Below, piece by piece: positions 14,591-22,581 of a stretch of 45,145 nt of DNA (position 1 is its first letter; the number at the start of each line of letters is the position of its first letter). Position numbers and translations under genes: made by a program. Source of the DNA: Bacteroidales bacterium (lineage in GTDB: Bacteria; Bacteroidota; Bacteroidia; Bacteroidales; UBA932). A model generated the notes under the pieces. The model was not told the DNA's origin. It ran no database searches and saw only the letters and a program-made list of their open reading frames with translations. Location of the stretch: contig JAFURF010000056.1 in NCBI GenBank assembly GCA_017471965.1, positions 1 through 45,145 of the forward strand, in the 5' to 3' direction.

Positions 14591-16921
14591 TTATTCTGTC
14601 TTCAGCGTCTCTGATGGATCTGAATTAGCAGCCTTCAGGTATTGCAGGGCAACTATGCCCAGGGTCAGGAGCAGAATCAATGCATATGCTGCAGCAAAAG
14701 GCCAGAGGTTCATCGGCACCTTCTCCACAAACCCTTCCATCCATGCGGAGACGGCAAGCCATGCGGTCGGAGCAGCGACTGCGAATGCCGAAGTCACCAT
14801 GACCACGTATTTCACCAGTCCTTCCTTCAGCACTCTCGGGGTGTCGGCACCATATACTTTCCTGATGGCGATGTCGCGTCTGCGGTACTGCACGTCCAGA
14901 AGTGCCTGACCGAAGATGCCTATAAGGGACAGAAGTGAAGCAAGGATCGAGAACAGCGAGATTACTCTGCTCTGACGGGTCTCTGACGCATAAAGTTCAC
15001 CGGTCACCTCATCATAGAACTGAACTTCATAAATGTAGTCCGGATCCATTCTGGTCAACACGGAATTGATCTTGTCCAATGCTGCCTTCCTGTCACATCC
15101 TTCCTGAAGCCTGATATATGCCCAGTTCATAAGTGCGTATTCATTAGGAATCAGATAATAGCAGAACGGGGCGATATCGCGTCGGAGAGAATTGATGCGT
15201 ACGGGACCCGTGATGCCGATGATTCCTCCGCCATCAGTATTCTCGTCGACCTTTGCTCCATACTCCTTCATCTTCTGATTCACGATCAAGGAACCCATAT
15301 CGGAATTTCTGAAATTACGTCCTTCCACCACCGGTATTCCCATGACATCCAGGAAATTGGCGGAACAGTACAGCGTGTAGAACTGCACGTCTTTTCCGTC
15401 GTATTCCATCGTAGATGTGGAATATTCGTCATTGCCTCCCATCAATTCCATCGAAAACGCCACATCTGTCACTTCCGGCAGTGCCTTCAGGGACTCGGTA
15501 AGGTATTCCGAACTGTTCTGGATATGGCTTTGCGAAAGTTCGACGACAGCGAGGTCTTCCTTTGCGAACCCGCTTTCGTATTCCATCATGAACCTGTTCT
15601 GCCTGTTGATGAAGATCACGAAGATCAGCAGGATGAATGATATTACATATTGGAACACGAGCATGCCCGTACGGAATCTTCTGCCACCGGCCGAGAATCC
15701 GAAGTCGCCTTTCAGTGCGAATGCAGGGGGCAGGGAAGTGACGTATATGCTAGGATATAGTCCAGCCACAAGACCTATAAGAAGAGCGGCGCCTGCAGAA
15801 AATGCCATCACTTTCCAGTTTGTCGCCAATGAGAATGAAGCCATTATCAGACCGTCCGATGTCAGAGACCGGGTGACCGGACCTACAAGGCATGATGCGA
15901 GGATGAAGGCACATACGCTGAATAGGGCGGATTCGGTCAGGAGGGCGAGCCGCAATGACTTCAAGGAACTGCCCAGGACCTTCTGCGTGTTGATGCTTCT
16001 GATGCGCAAAGGTGCGAGTGCTGTGAAGAAGGTCGCATAGTTGATGCCTCCGACGAGCATTATCAGTATCGATATGCATATCATTATCCACATCTGCCTG
16101 ATGCTTCCGCTCTTGAATGCACTGCCTTCACTTTCACCGAAATATATGTCTTCGATGGGCGTGAGTTCCATGTCGGTGAGCCAGGTGCTGTCGTTGTAGT
16201 TGTGGGTACGGTTGAAGTTGTCCTCCACAAGTTCCTTGCTGTCAGGCGAATCTAGCAGGAGCCAGCAGATGCAGTTTGCACCTCCGTAACTTCCTTCCTG
16301 GATGCTTCCGATATGCATGTATATATCGTTGTCGAACTGCGAATTTGCCGGCATATCCTCGTATATGGCACCGATGACAAGTTCAGGAGCCCTGAATGCT
16401 CCTATCTTGTACTGCTCGTGGTGGAACAGGATCTTTCCTATCGCAGATTCATTGCCGTAGAGGGTGCGTGCAAGTGATGACGGTATTGCAATCGTCTGAA
16501 GGTCATTCAAGGCCTCTGCGCTGCCTTCTGTAAAACGCACTCCGAAAATATCGAACAATGCCGGATAGCAGACATTGCATGAATGTCTGAAGGTATGTCT
16601 TCCGTCCTTTTCATCTGTTGTCAGCACGAGTTCACCCACATACGGAACCGACATGCTTCCCGCTATGATATGAGGAGAGGATGTGATTATGTCGTCTGCA
16701 TAGCCTCGCGGTAGGATGTTCCGGAAGATGTCGTCCTTTGCCACTCCTACCTTATCCACTCGGAAAATGCGTCCGGTTGTAGTGTAATGCCTGTCGAAAC
16801 TCAACTGATTCTCTACTTGAAGCATCAGTGCCATGAACGCCGTGAAAGCGAGCACAAGACCTGCAAAGTTCATCAGCATGGCGAGTCTGTACCGCCTTAA
16901 TATCGCAAGAAATCCTTTCAT
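14591..16921 (-). CDS. MacB/FtsX-type ABC transporter permease, 776 aa
   Basis: This is a permease with two FtsX-like halves: TM1 (about 10-32), a large periplasmic domain, TMs near 280-305, 330-355 and 370-395, a central TM (about 425-445), a second periplasmic domain and three C-terminal TMs. The conserved cytoplasmic stretch YRRRDIAIRKVYGAD and the C-terminus DPSETLKTE are typical. Such proteins couple ATP hydrolysis to periplasmic movement rather than passing substrate themselves. No ATPase gene is next to it, so it probably uses the one at 25100-25780. It is the first gene of a unit that continues into the response regulator and kinase and is preceded by the TTTGGCAC/palindrome control region. 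Confidence 0.88.
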   Translation of the reverse strand: MKGFLAILRRYRLAMLMNFAGLVLAFTAFMALMLQVENQLSFDRHYTTTGRIFRVDKVGVAKDDIFRNILPRGYADDIITSSPHIIAGSMSVPYVGELVLTTDEKDGRHTFRHSCNVCYPALFDIFGVRFTEGSAEALNDLQTIAIPSSLARTLYGNESAIGKILFHHEQYKIGAFRAPELVIGAIYEDMPANSQFDNDIYMHIGSIQEGSYGGANCICWLLLDSPDSKELVEDNFNRTHNYNDSTWLTDMELTPIEDIYFGESEGSAFKSGSIRQMWIMICISILIMLVGGINYATFFTALAPLRIRSINTQKVLGSSLKSLRLALLTESALFSVCAFILASCLVGPVTRSLTSDGLIMASFSLATNWKVMAFSAGAALLIGLVAGLYPSIYVTSLPPAFALKGDFGFSAGGRRFRTGMLVFQYVISFILLIFVIFINRQNRFMMEYESGFAKEDLAVVELSQSHIQNSSEYLTESLKALPEVTDVAFSMELMGGNDEYSTSTMEYDGKDVQFYTLYCSANFLDVMGIPVVEGRNFRNSDMGSLIVNQKMKEYGAKVDENTDGGGIIGITGPVRINSLRRDIAPFCYYLIPNEYALMNWAYIRLQEGCDRKAALDKINSVLTRMDPDYIYEVQFYDEVTGELYASETRQSRVISLFSILASLLSLIGIFGQALLDVQYRRRDIAIRKVYGADTPRVLKEGLVKYVVMVTSAFAVAAPTAWLAVSAWMEGFVEKVPMNLWPFAAAYALILLLTLGIVALQYLKAANSDPSETLKTE

Positions 16922-16967
16922 GCCAGTCGTGATTTATGTCATTTTGTCCCTTTGATTCACTACTGCT

Positions 16968-17056
16968 GTGCCAAAGTAGGTAATATGTTGATTTGTAGGG
17001 ATATGCGCTAATTTAACTGATGTGCAAATGTAAAGATATTTTACAAAACTGTAAAG
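16968..17056 (-). promoter_or_regulatory. Control region A: TTTGGCAC box plus upstream palindrome, before the permease-regulator-kinase unit
   Basis: On the minus strand, TTTGGCAC (16968-16975) matches the -24 part of sigma-54 promoters; the -12 part (TAGT at the expected spacing) is poor. Starting 53 bp further upstream are the 17-bp palindrome TGTAAAATATCTTTACA (17029-17045), a 4-bp gap and a half-site (TGTAAAG on the plus strand, 17050-17056). The same layout occurs at 25837-25926 and 31171-31260. Confidence 0.65.
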
Positions 17057-17093
17057 CAAAGATTTATTTTAATATGACTAAAATAAATCTTTG
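17057..17093. repeat. 15-bp perfect inverted repeat (CAAAGATTTATTTTA arms)
   Basis: CAAAGATTTATTTTA (17057-17071) and its exact reverse complement (17079-17093) are separated by 7 bases. It abuts the upstream half-site of control region A and lies about 120 bp before the BECR-like gene. Neither side has a T run long enough for a convincing terminator. It could be an operator for the gene at 17211 or a remnant of an insertion. Confidence 0.75.
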
Positions 17094-17210
17094 TTCCTGA
17101 ATGACAGACAAAGAAAAGTGCAATGAAGATAAAAAACAGAAAAATCTTCCGGATTTGGCCACATAATTTTCTTCAGACCGGATACATTCGGGAACTTCAT
17201 ATGAAAAAAC

Positions 17211-17690
17211 ATGAAGTATTATCGTCTTGCCGTCGATGAGAACGGCTCCCCGTTCGTGCTGAACAGCAAAGGTTCCATCGACTTCGGGTACATCACCGAT
17301 GAAATGAACCTCCCGCCTGCACCTATCCGGATTGCAGAAGGTGCAACTGGTCCTAAAGGATATGGTCTGAAGCATATCATCGAGGGACATTCAAAAGAAA
17401 TCATAGGCTCCGGCTATGAAACAGTGAATGATTTCATTGAAGATGTCGCAGGTACTTTTACCGAAATCAAGGAGGGGAGGGCCGGGTCATTTCTTTTGGA
17501 AAAAGGAGATATGTATCACAATACTCTTTTTATCGCATTGTCGAAAGAAGGAGACTACTGGAAGGTGATAAGCGGAGGAGTATTTCGAACCAGATATTCA
17601 AAAAACAAAAGGATTATCCATTCTGCCTCCGAAGTGCTGAAATCTTCTCCTGCCGAAGATGATCTTTCGCCATTTGAAGATATAGGATAA
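17211..17690 (+). CDS. Lone BECR-fold (barnase/EndoU/colicin E5-like) nuclease-domain protein, 159 aa
   Basis: The sequence fits a domain often found at the C-terminus of phage head-morphogenesis and polymorphic-toxin proteins (PBECR families). It has a start like GSIDFGYITDE, then APIRIAEG, the hallmark GYGLKHIIEGH (His in HIIEGH), the helix GYETVNDFIEDVA, and strands ending DYWKVISGGVFRTRY. These families are predicted RNases; activity here is inferred. The gene covers only this domain and has an in-frame stop three codons before its ATG, so it is not a visible fragment of a longer reading frame. It is on the opposite strand to every neighbour, divergent from one permease and convergent with another, and no immunity or antitoxin gene follows. 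Transfer from a mobile element is possible. Confidence 0.65.
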   Translation: MKYYRLAVDENGSPFVLNSKGSIDFGYITDEMNLPPAPIRIAEGATGPKGYGLKHIIEGHSKEIIGSGYETVNDFIEDVAGTFTEIKEGRAGSFLLEKGDMYHNTLFIALSKEGDYWKVISGGVFRTRYSKNKRIIHSASEVLKSSPAEDDLSPFEDIG

Positions 17691-17787
17691 CAGGACTCTT
17701 CAAATGCTACCGGTAGATCTGGACTATCCCTTTAATTCTGCAAATATATCAAAATTCATTCAAAACCAATGAATTTACAGAATATTT

Positions 17788-20169
17788 CTACTCCTTCTTC
17801 AACGCCTCTGCAGGATTGGTGCGGGCGGCGCGGAGGGTCTGCCAGAGGACGGAGGACAGGGAAATCATCAGGGCGATGAGAGCGGCGGCGACAAATGGCC
17901 AGGCGGTCAGGTCTATCCTGTACGTGAACTGCTCGAGGTAGCGCACACTGAGTGACCATGCCACAGGGATTCCTACGACGCATGCCGCCACGGTGATCAG
18001 CATATATTCGAGCATGCTGCGTCCGGTCTCGCTCGCCACGGTGCCACCGTAGACCTTTCTTACCGCAATGTCCTTTTCCCTTTCGACTGCAAAATGAGTG
18101 CTCATCGCAATGAGCCCGAGAGCCGAAATTAGGATCGCCAGAAGAGTGAATATCTCGATCATCTTCATCGTGTTACGGATCTCCGTGTAATCGTCGGCAA
18201 TGAGGTCTTCAATATATTTTCCGTCCCATTGCGGAATGACCACTCCATAATAATCCAGCGAGAACCTGTCATACAGTTTCAATATCTCGGACAGGGCCTC
18301 CTTTCTGTCTATGCCTTCGGTCTCTATCAGAAGGTCGCTGTTGTATATACCCATGTCCGCCTCAGACATGACGAAGACTGCCGTATTCGATTTCTCGATG
18401 CTTCCGGAAATGGCGTTCTCGCTTATCACGTTGCCGATTACACCGCCGAGATGGTCGACCTTTGCCTGATTGAGACCTCCGTTCCATTTGTTCATCAGTT
18501 CCTCAGCCTTTTCCCTTGATCCTAGTAAACGGTACAGGTTGTCAGATATCCAGAACGAATGCGAAAGGTCGTCACTGAATTGTTCCTTTATCTCGAAATT
18601 CCACATTCTGAATGCTTCAGGGTCGCAGAACAGCAGGTCCACCTGAACTGTCTCTCCTGTCTCATCGACACGAAATCCACTGTTGAAACTTTTCCTTGTC
18701 GGATATCCTCGTGCGAATGAAACGTTCTTCACGAAAGGCAGTTTCCTGATTTCGTCCCTCAGCGGCATCGCCTCATGTGAATATGCCACGCATGTATTGA
18801 TCATGATCTTATCTGTAATGTCCGCCCCGACCGGCATCTCCATCATATGCTTCATCTGCATCTCCATCACCACGCTGATGGCGACCAGTACTACAGCGAG
18901 TACGCCCTGAAGGCCGATGAATATCTTGCTGAAGACCATTTTCCTTCTTCTGCGCCACGTGCCGTTGACTATGTCTATAGGCATGATGGAAGATGTTGCA
19001 AAGGCCGGAATGATGCCGCAGATGCATCCTGCCGCCATGATGACGGATGTACATATCAGTACGCCTCTCCATGTCACCGTCATCCTGACGCCGCCTTCAA
19101 GGAATGTCCCCGCCACAGGGGCAACCGCCCAAGCCAGAGCAAGAGCGATGATGAAGCATACGGCAGTGAAAAGGACGGATTCACGGATATAGGAGAAGAT
19201 GATGCGGTGTTTTTCCGAGCCGACAAGCATCCTTGTCGCCATTTCCTTTGCCCTTTTGCCGGTCAGTGCAAGGTTGAGGTTGATGTAATTGATGACAGAC
19301 GACAGCAGAAGCAGCAGTACCACTACAGAAAGTATGTTGACCACTGATTTACTGCAGGTCTTGAACGAGAGGTCACCCTCATTCTCTTCTGTAAAGTATA
19401 CCTCGTCAATCCTCTTGACATTCACACGTTCCTTATATTGAGGGTGGTTAGGGAAATGCGGGGTCAGTGCATCCTTGATGATGGATATGGCCTTCACGGT
19501 GACTTCTTCCTTTGCCAGATCATCAGGCACTTCAAAGAAGATCATGGATGAAGCATTGCTGAATGGATATGTCCATCCGCTTTCGTTCAGTCCGCACTCT
19601 GCGTGGCAGAAGAAGTCTACCTGCCTCCATATCCGGTCATCACTGTCTCTGACCACTCCCTTCACGGTGAAGGTTTCTGCGCTGTTCATATCCGTTTCCA
19701 CCACAGATACGCGCATGCCCATGGCGTCAGCCGGAGCAACACCCAGTTTCGCCGCCATGCGCTCGCTGATGAATATGTCTTCCTTGCCCTGCATGGCTGA
19801 TGCCGATCCTTGGATGAATTCATATCCGAACATCTCGAAGAAATCATATCTGACGGCAAGACAGTTCAGGAGGTGATTCATGTCATCGCCGGACACCACG
19901 ATCTCATCGAATGAAACAGCATATGCAATCTTTTCAATTTCCGGCATCTGCTCCTTCAGCACGTCAGTCAGGCCATACGCTACCGTCGACCCTCCATACA
20001 TTCCCGGAACATATGTATTCCTGTAATCCGATACCTTTCGGGAAATGTTCTTGTGTTCCAGCACATACGATCCTATCAGCAGCACGAACGCCAGCGCCAC
20101 ACTCAATCCCACCGCCTCTATTGCCGTGTACATCTTGTTTCTGCTCAGAAATCTCAGGTAACTCTTCAT
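17788..20169 (-). CDS. MacB/FtsX-type ABC transporter permease, 793 aa
   Basis: The start MKSYLRFLSRNKMYTAIEAV leads into TM1 (about 15-38). A large periplasmic domain follows, then three TMs in the middle (about 290-310, 335-355, 375-395), a fourth (about 422-440), a second periplasmic domain and three C-terminal TMs. REKDIAVRKVYGG is the typical cytoplasmic motif and the protein ends NPAEALKKE. It is the last gene of the ATPase-permease-permease-permease unit, 27 bp after the 20197-22545 gene. The first 90 or so bases of these two genes are about nine-tenths identical, though the rest has diverged, pointing to an old duplication with a conserved or gene-converted front. Confidence 0.88.
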   Translation of the reverse strand: MKSYLRFLSRNKMYTAIEAVGLSVALAFVLLIGSYVLEHKNISRKVSDYRNTYVPGMYGGSTVAYGLTDVLKEQMPEIEKIAYAVSFDEIVVSGDDMNHLLNCLAVRYDFFEMFGYEFIQGSASAMQGKEDIFISERMAAKLGVAPADAMGMRVSVVETDMNSAETFTVKGVVRDSDDRIWRQVDFFCHAECGLNESGWTYPFSNASSMIFFEVPDDLAKEEVTVKAISIIKDALTPHFPNHPQYKERVNVKRIDEVYFTEENEGDLSFKTCSKSVVNILSVVVLLLLLSSVINYINLNLALTGKRAKEMATRMLVGSEKHRIIFSYIRESVLFTAVCFIIALALAWAVAPVAGTFLEGGVRMTVTWRGVLICTSVIMAAGCICGIIPAFATSSIMPIDIVNGTWRRRRKMVFSKIFIGLQGVLAVVLVAISVVMEMQMKHMMEMPVGADITDKIMINTCVAYSHEAMPLRDEIRKLPFVKNVSFARGYPTRKSFNSGFRVDETGETVQVDLLFCDPEAFRMWNFEIKEQFSDDLSHSFWISDNLYRLLGSREKAEELMNKWNGGLNQAKVDHLGGVIGNVISENAISGSIEKSNTAVFVMSEADMGIYNSDLLIETEGIDRKEALSEILKLYDRFSLDYYGVVIPQWDGKYIEDLIADDYTEIRNTMKMIEIFTLLAILISALGLIAMSTHFAVEREKDIAVRKVYGGTVASETGRSMLEYMLITVAACVVGIPVAWSLSVRYLEQFTYRIDLTAWPFVAAALIALMISLSSVLWQTLRAARTNPAEALKKE

Positions 20170-20196
20170 GGTTTCAATATTTTGTGTTCTTCAATG

Positions 20197-22545
20197 TTAT
20201 TCCTTCTTCAGAGCCTCGGAAGGATTCGTGCGCATCAGACGGAAGGCCTGGAAACTGATGGAGGCAATGACTACGGTCACGACGATGATGACTGAAGCGA
20301 CATATATCCATGCGGTATTTTCGATCCTGACAGGGTACTTGGAGAGCCATCTCTCGATATACAGATATGCCAGTCCTATCGCTATGACAGAGCCTGCCAG
20401 CACCGGAATCAGAAATCCTTTGACCATCTGCCAGAAGACCTCTGCATTCGAACTGCCGAAGACTTTGCGGACAGCGGTATCGTGAGTGCTCATCTGAGCG
20501 GAATAAGAACTCAGAGCGATGATCGCCATTATCGTTGTCAGGATGCTCAACAGAGCGAATACGCCTATCATGGCGAACACCTTCTTCTCTTCCTTGAATT
20601 TTTCTTCGACAAGGGAATTCAATGTGTCTATCTGAGGCATGTGTTCGGCATCCTTGCGCTCGCTGTAGAAATCGCGTATCTTTTTCAGAGCATCTTTTTC
20701 ATTCCCTTTGACCTTCACAAGCAGGCCGTAAAGATATGAGTCGGTGTCAGTCTGTATTGTGTAGTACTGATATGTGTTCGGGTCGTATTCCTTGATCGAC
20801 ATCGTCCTGAAATCGGATACGACTCCGTCTACATTCACTGAAACATCCAGTCTGATCATGTTGTTCTCATCGATATGCGGTTTCAACTGTTCATATGAAC
20901 TCTTGCAGATCATGCTCTTGCGTACAGATCCGCTACGCATTGCAGTTGAAGTTCCGAAATCCTCAAGAATCTCGATTCCAAGTATTTCAAGTGCCTCGGC
21001 ATTTCCAGACATGCCCATCATGGTGTGGTCCTTACTCAGGTACATCATCAGTCCGAACTGGGTCGGAGGGGATGCCAGGTCTCCGATCCTGTCCACATAA
21101 CTCTCGGCGAGAAGTTCGTCCTTGAACCTGAGGTCGTCTCTTGTAACGAAGTCCACATATATGATGTTGTCGGTTTCATATCCCATCGGGGTGTCGATCA
21201 TGTGCCTGGTCTGGGCATATATCGCCAGAGTCACCGCAATCGCAGCAATGCTGAGCAGGCCTTCCAGTCCGATGAATATCTTTCCCAATGTGACCTTGTC
21301 ACTCTTTCTTGCTTCTCCCTTTATGACCTCGATAGGTTTGTAACGTGACATCACCAAGGCAGGCACAAGACCTGCGGCCAGGGAGAGAACTATGACGGCC
21401 GATATCGTGAACACCCACATTGCAGGCGTATTGAACAAGTCGATGTTGCTGCCGAGAAGTTCTCCTACGATGTCTTTCAGGGCAAATGCAAGCGCCAGGG
21501 CAACGGCAAATGACGCAGTCACGAGGGTTGCCGCCTCTGATATGCATTTGACATAGATTCCTGTCTTTGTAGTGCCGAGGAGTTGTCTTGTCGCCATCTC
21601 CTTTACTCTGAATCGGGAGAATGCCATGGTCAGGGAAATGTAGTTCAGACCGGCGAAAACGAGAAGTATAAGACATGCAAACATGAATGTATGGTACAGG
21701 TCTACGTCTGTCATGTTGTCGAAATGAGTCTTTGAAATTCCGCCAGTGTGGTGGATCTCATCGAATGGAATGAGGTCGATCCTGGTATATCGCGAAAATT
21801 TCTTGTCAAGGTCGCTGTCGTTGTCCTCAAGAAGGAACTTTCCGATCTTTTCTATGTCTGCCCCTTCTGACAGTCTTACATAATGGACGGAACTCGGGCG
21901 TCCCAGTCTCATCCTTATGTGTTCCGGATATCCGAGGTTGTCCAGATTGTTGATGAAATCAAGATTCAGGAACATTCCACGGTCCTGAAGAACCGTCTTG
22001 CCCATATCCTTGTAGACTCCGGTCACCGTCAGTTCCACTTCCTTGAGCCTGGGTTCGTATATGATGAGCATCTGTCCGACAGGATCCTGACCCGGAAACA
22101 TCATGTTCGCAACCTCTTCTGAGATGACGGCGGCGTTCTGCTGATCCATCACTGTCTTCGGGTCTCCGTACTTGAGGTCGATTCCGAAGAAATCGAAATA
22201 GTTGCCACGAATCAGGACAGGGGTGATGTCCATCTTCTGCTCTCCGGAAGCCGTCTGGATATATTGGGTCTTACCGTCGTATGCGGAATGAATGATGACA
22301 TTGCACCAGTCTTCTATCTCCGGTACCTTAGGGAATACCACTTCAGGGTCCGGTCTATAGAAACTTGCATCATCAGGCAGTACCAGGTAAATGCCCTCAG
22401 CGTTCCTTATCTTGCTGTCGCAACTCAGGTCGTCGAATACGACATTTCCGAGAAGCAGCACGAATGCCAGCGCCACGCTCAATCCCACCACCTCTATGGC
22501 GGTGTATAACTTGTTTCTGCTCAGGAATCTCAGGTAACTCTTCAT
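20197..22545 (-). CDS. MacB/FtsX-type ABC transporter permease, 782 aa
   Basis: This is a paralogue of the 17788-20169 gene with the same front (MKSYLRFLSRNKLYTAIEVV) and the same layout of TM1, periplasmic domain, four central TMs, periplasmic domain and three TMs. The motif is THDTAVRKVFGSS and the protein ends NPSEALKKE. The Thr/His replacing the usual acidic/basic pair before AVRK is a small deviation. It lies 36 bp after the 22582-24996 gene in a four-gene unit headed by the ATPase. Substrate cannot be read from sequence. Confidence 0.88.
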   Translation of the reverse strand: MKSYLRFLSRNKLYTAIEVVGLSVALAFVLLLGNVVFDDLSCDSKIRNAEGIYLVLPDDASFYRPDPEVVFPKVPEIEDWCNVIIHSAYDGKTQYIQTASGEQKMDITPVLIRGNYFDFFGIDLKYGDPKTVMDQQNAAVISEEVANMMFPGQDPVGQMLIIYEPRLKEVELTVTGVYKDMGKTVLQDRGMFLNLDFINNLDNLGYPEHIRMRLGRPSSVHYVRLSEGADIEKIGKFLLEDNDSDLDKKFSRYTRIDLIPFDEIHHTGGISKTHFDNMTDVDLYHTFMFACLILLVFAGLNYISLTMAFSRFRVKEMATRQLLGTTKTGIYVKCISEAATLVTASFAVALALAFALKDIVGELLGSNIDLFNTPAMWVFTISAVIVLSLAAGLVPALVMSRYKPIEVIKGEARKSDKVTLGKIFIGLEGLLSIAAIAVTLAIYAQTRHMIDTPMGYETDNIIYVDFVTRDDLRFKDELLAESYVDRIGDLASPPTQFGLMMYLSKDHTMMGMSGNAEALEILGIEILEDFGTSTAMRSGSVRKSMICKSSYEQLKPHIDENNMIRLDVSVNVDGVVSDFRTMSIKEYDPNTYQYYTIQTDTDSYLYGLLVKVKGNEKDALKKIRDFYSERKDAEHMPQIDTLNSLVEEKFKEEKKVFAMIGVFALLSILTTIMAIIALSSYSAQMSTHDTAVRKVFGSSNAEVFWQMVKGFLIPVLAGSVIAIGLAYLYIERWLSKYPVRIENTAWIYVASVIIVVTVVIASISFQAFRLMRTNPSEALKKE

Positions 22546-22581
22546 ATCTTTATTTTGCGTGTTTTGTAAGTTCTTGTGTTA

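Noticed and set aside
17101-17166. 21-codon plus-strand frame before the BECR-like gene (MTDKEKCNEDKK...)
   Set aside because: It is lysine-rich because the DNA is A-rich. It is too short to be an antitoxin and has no supporting site, though it could be a leader peptide.
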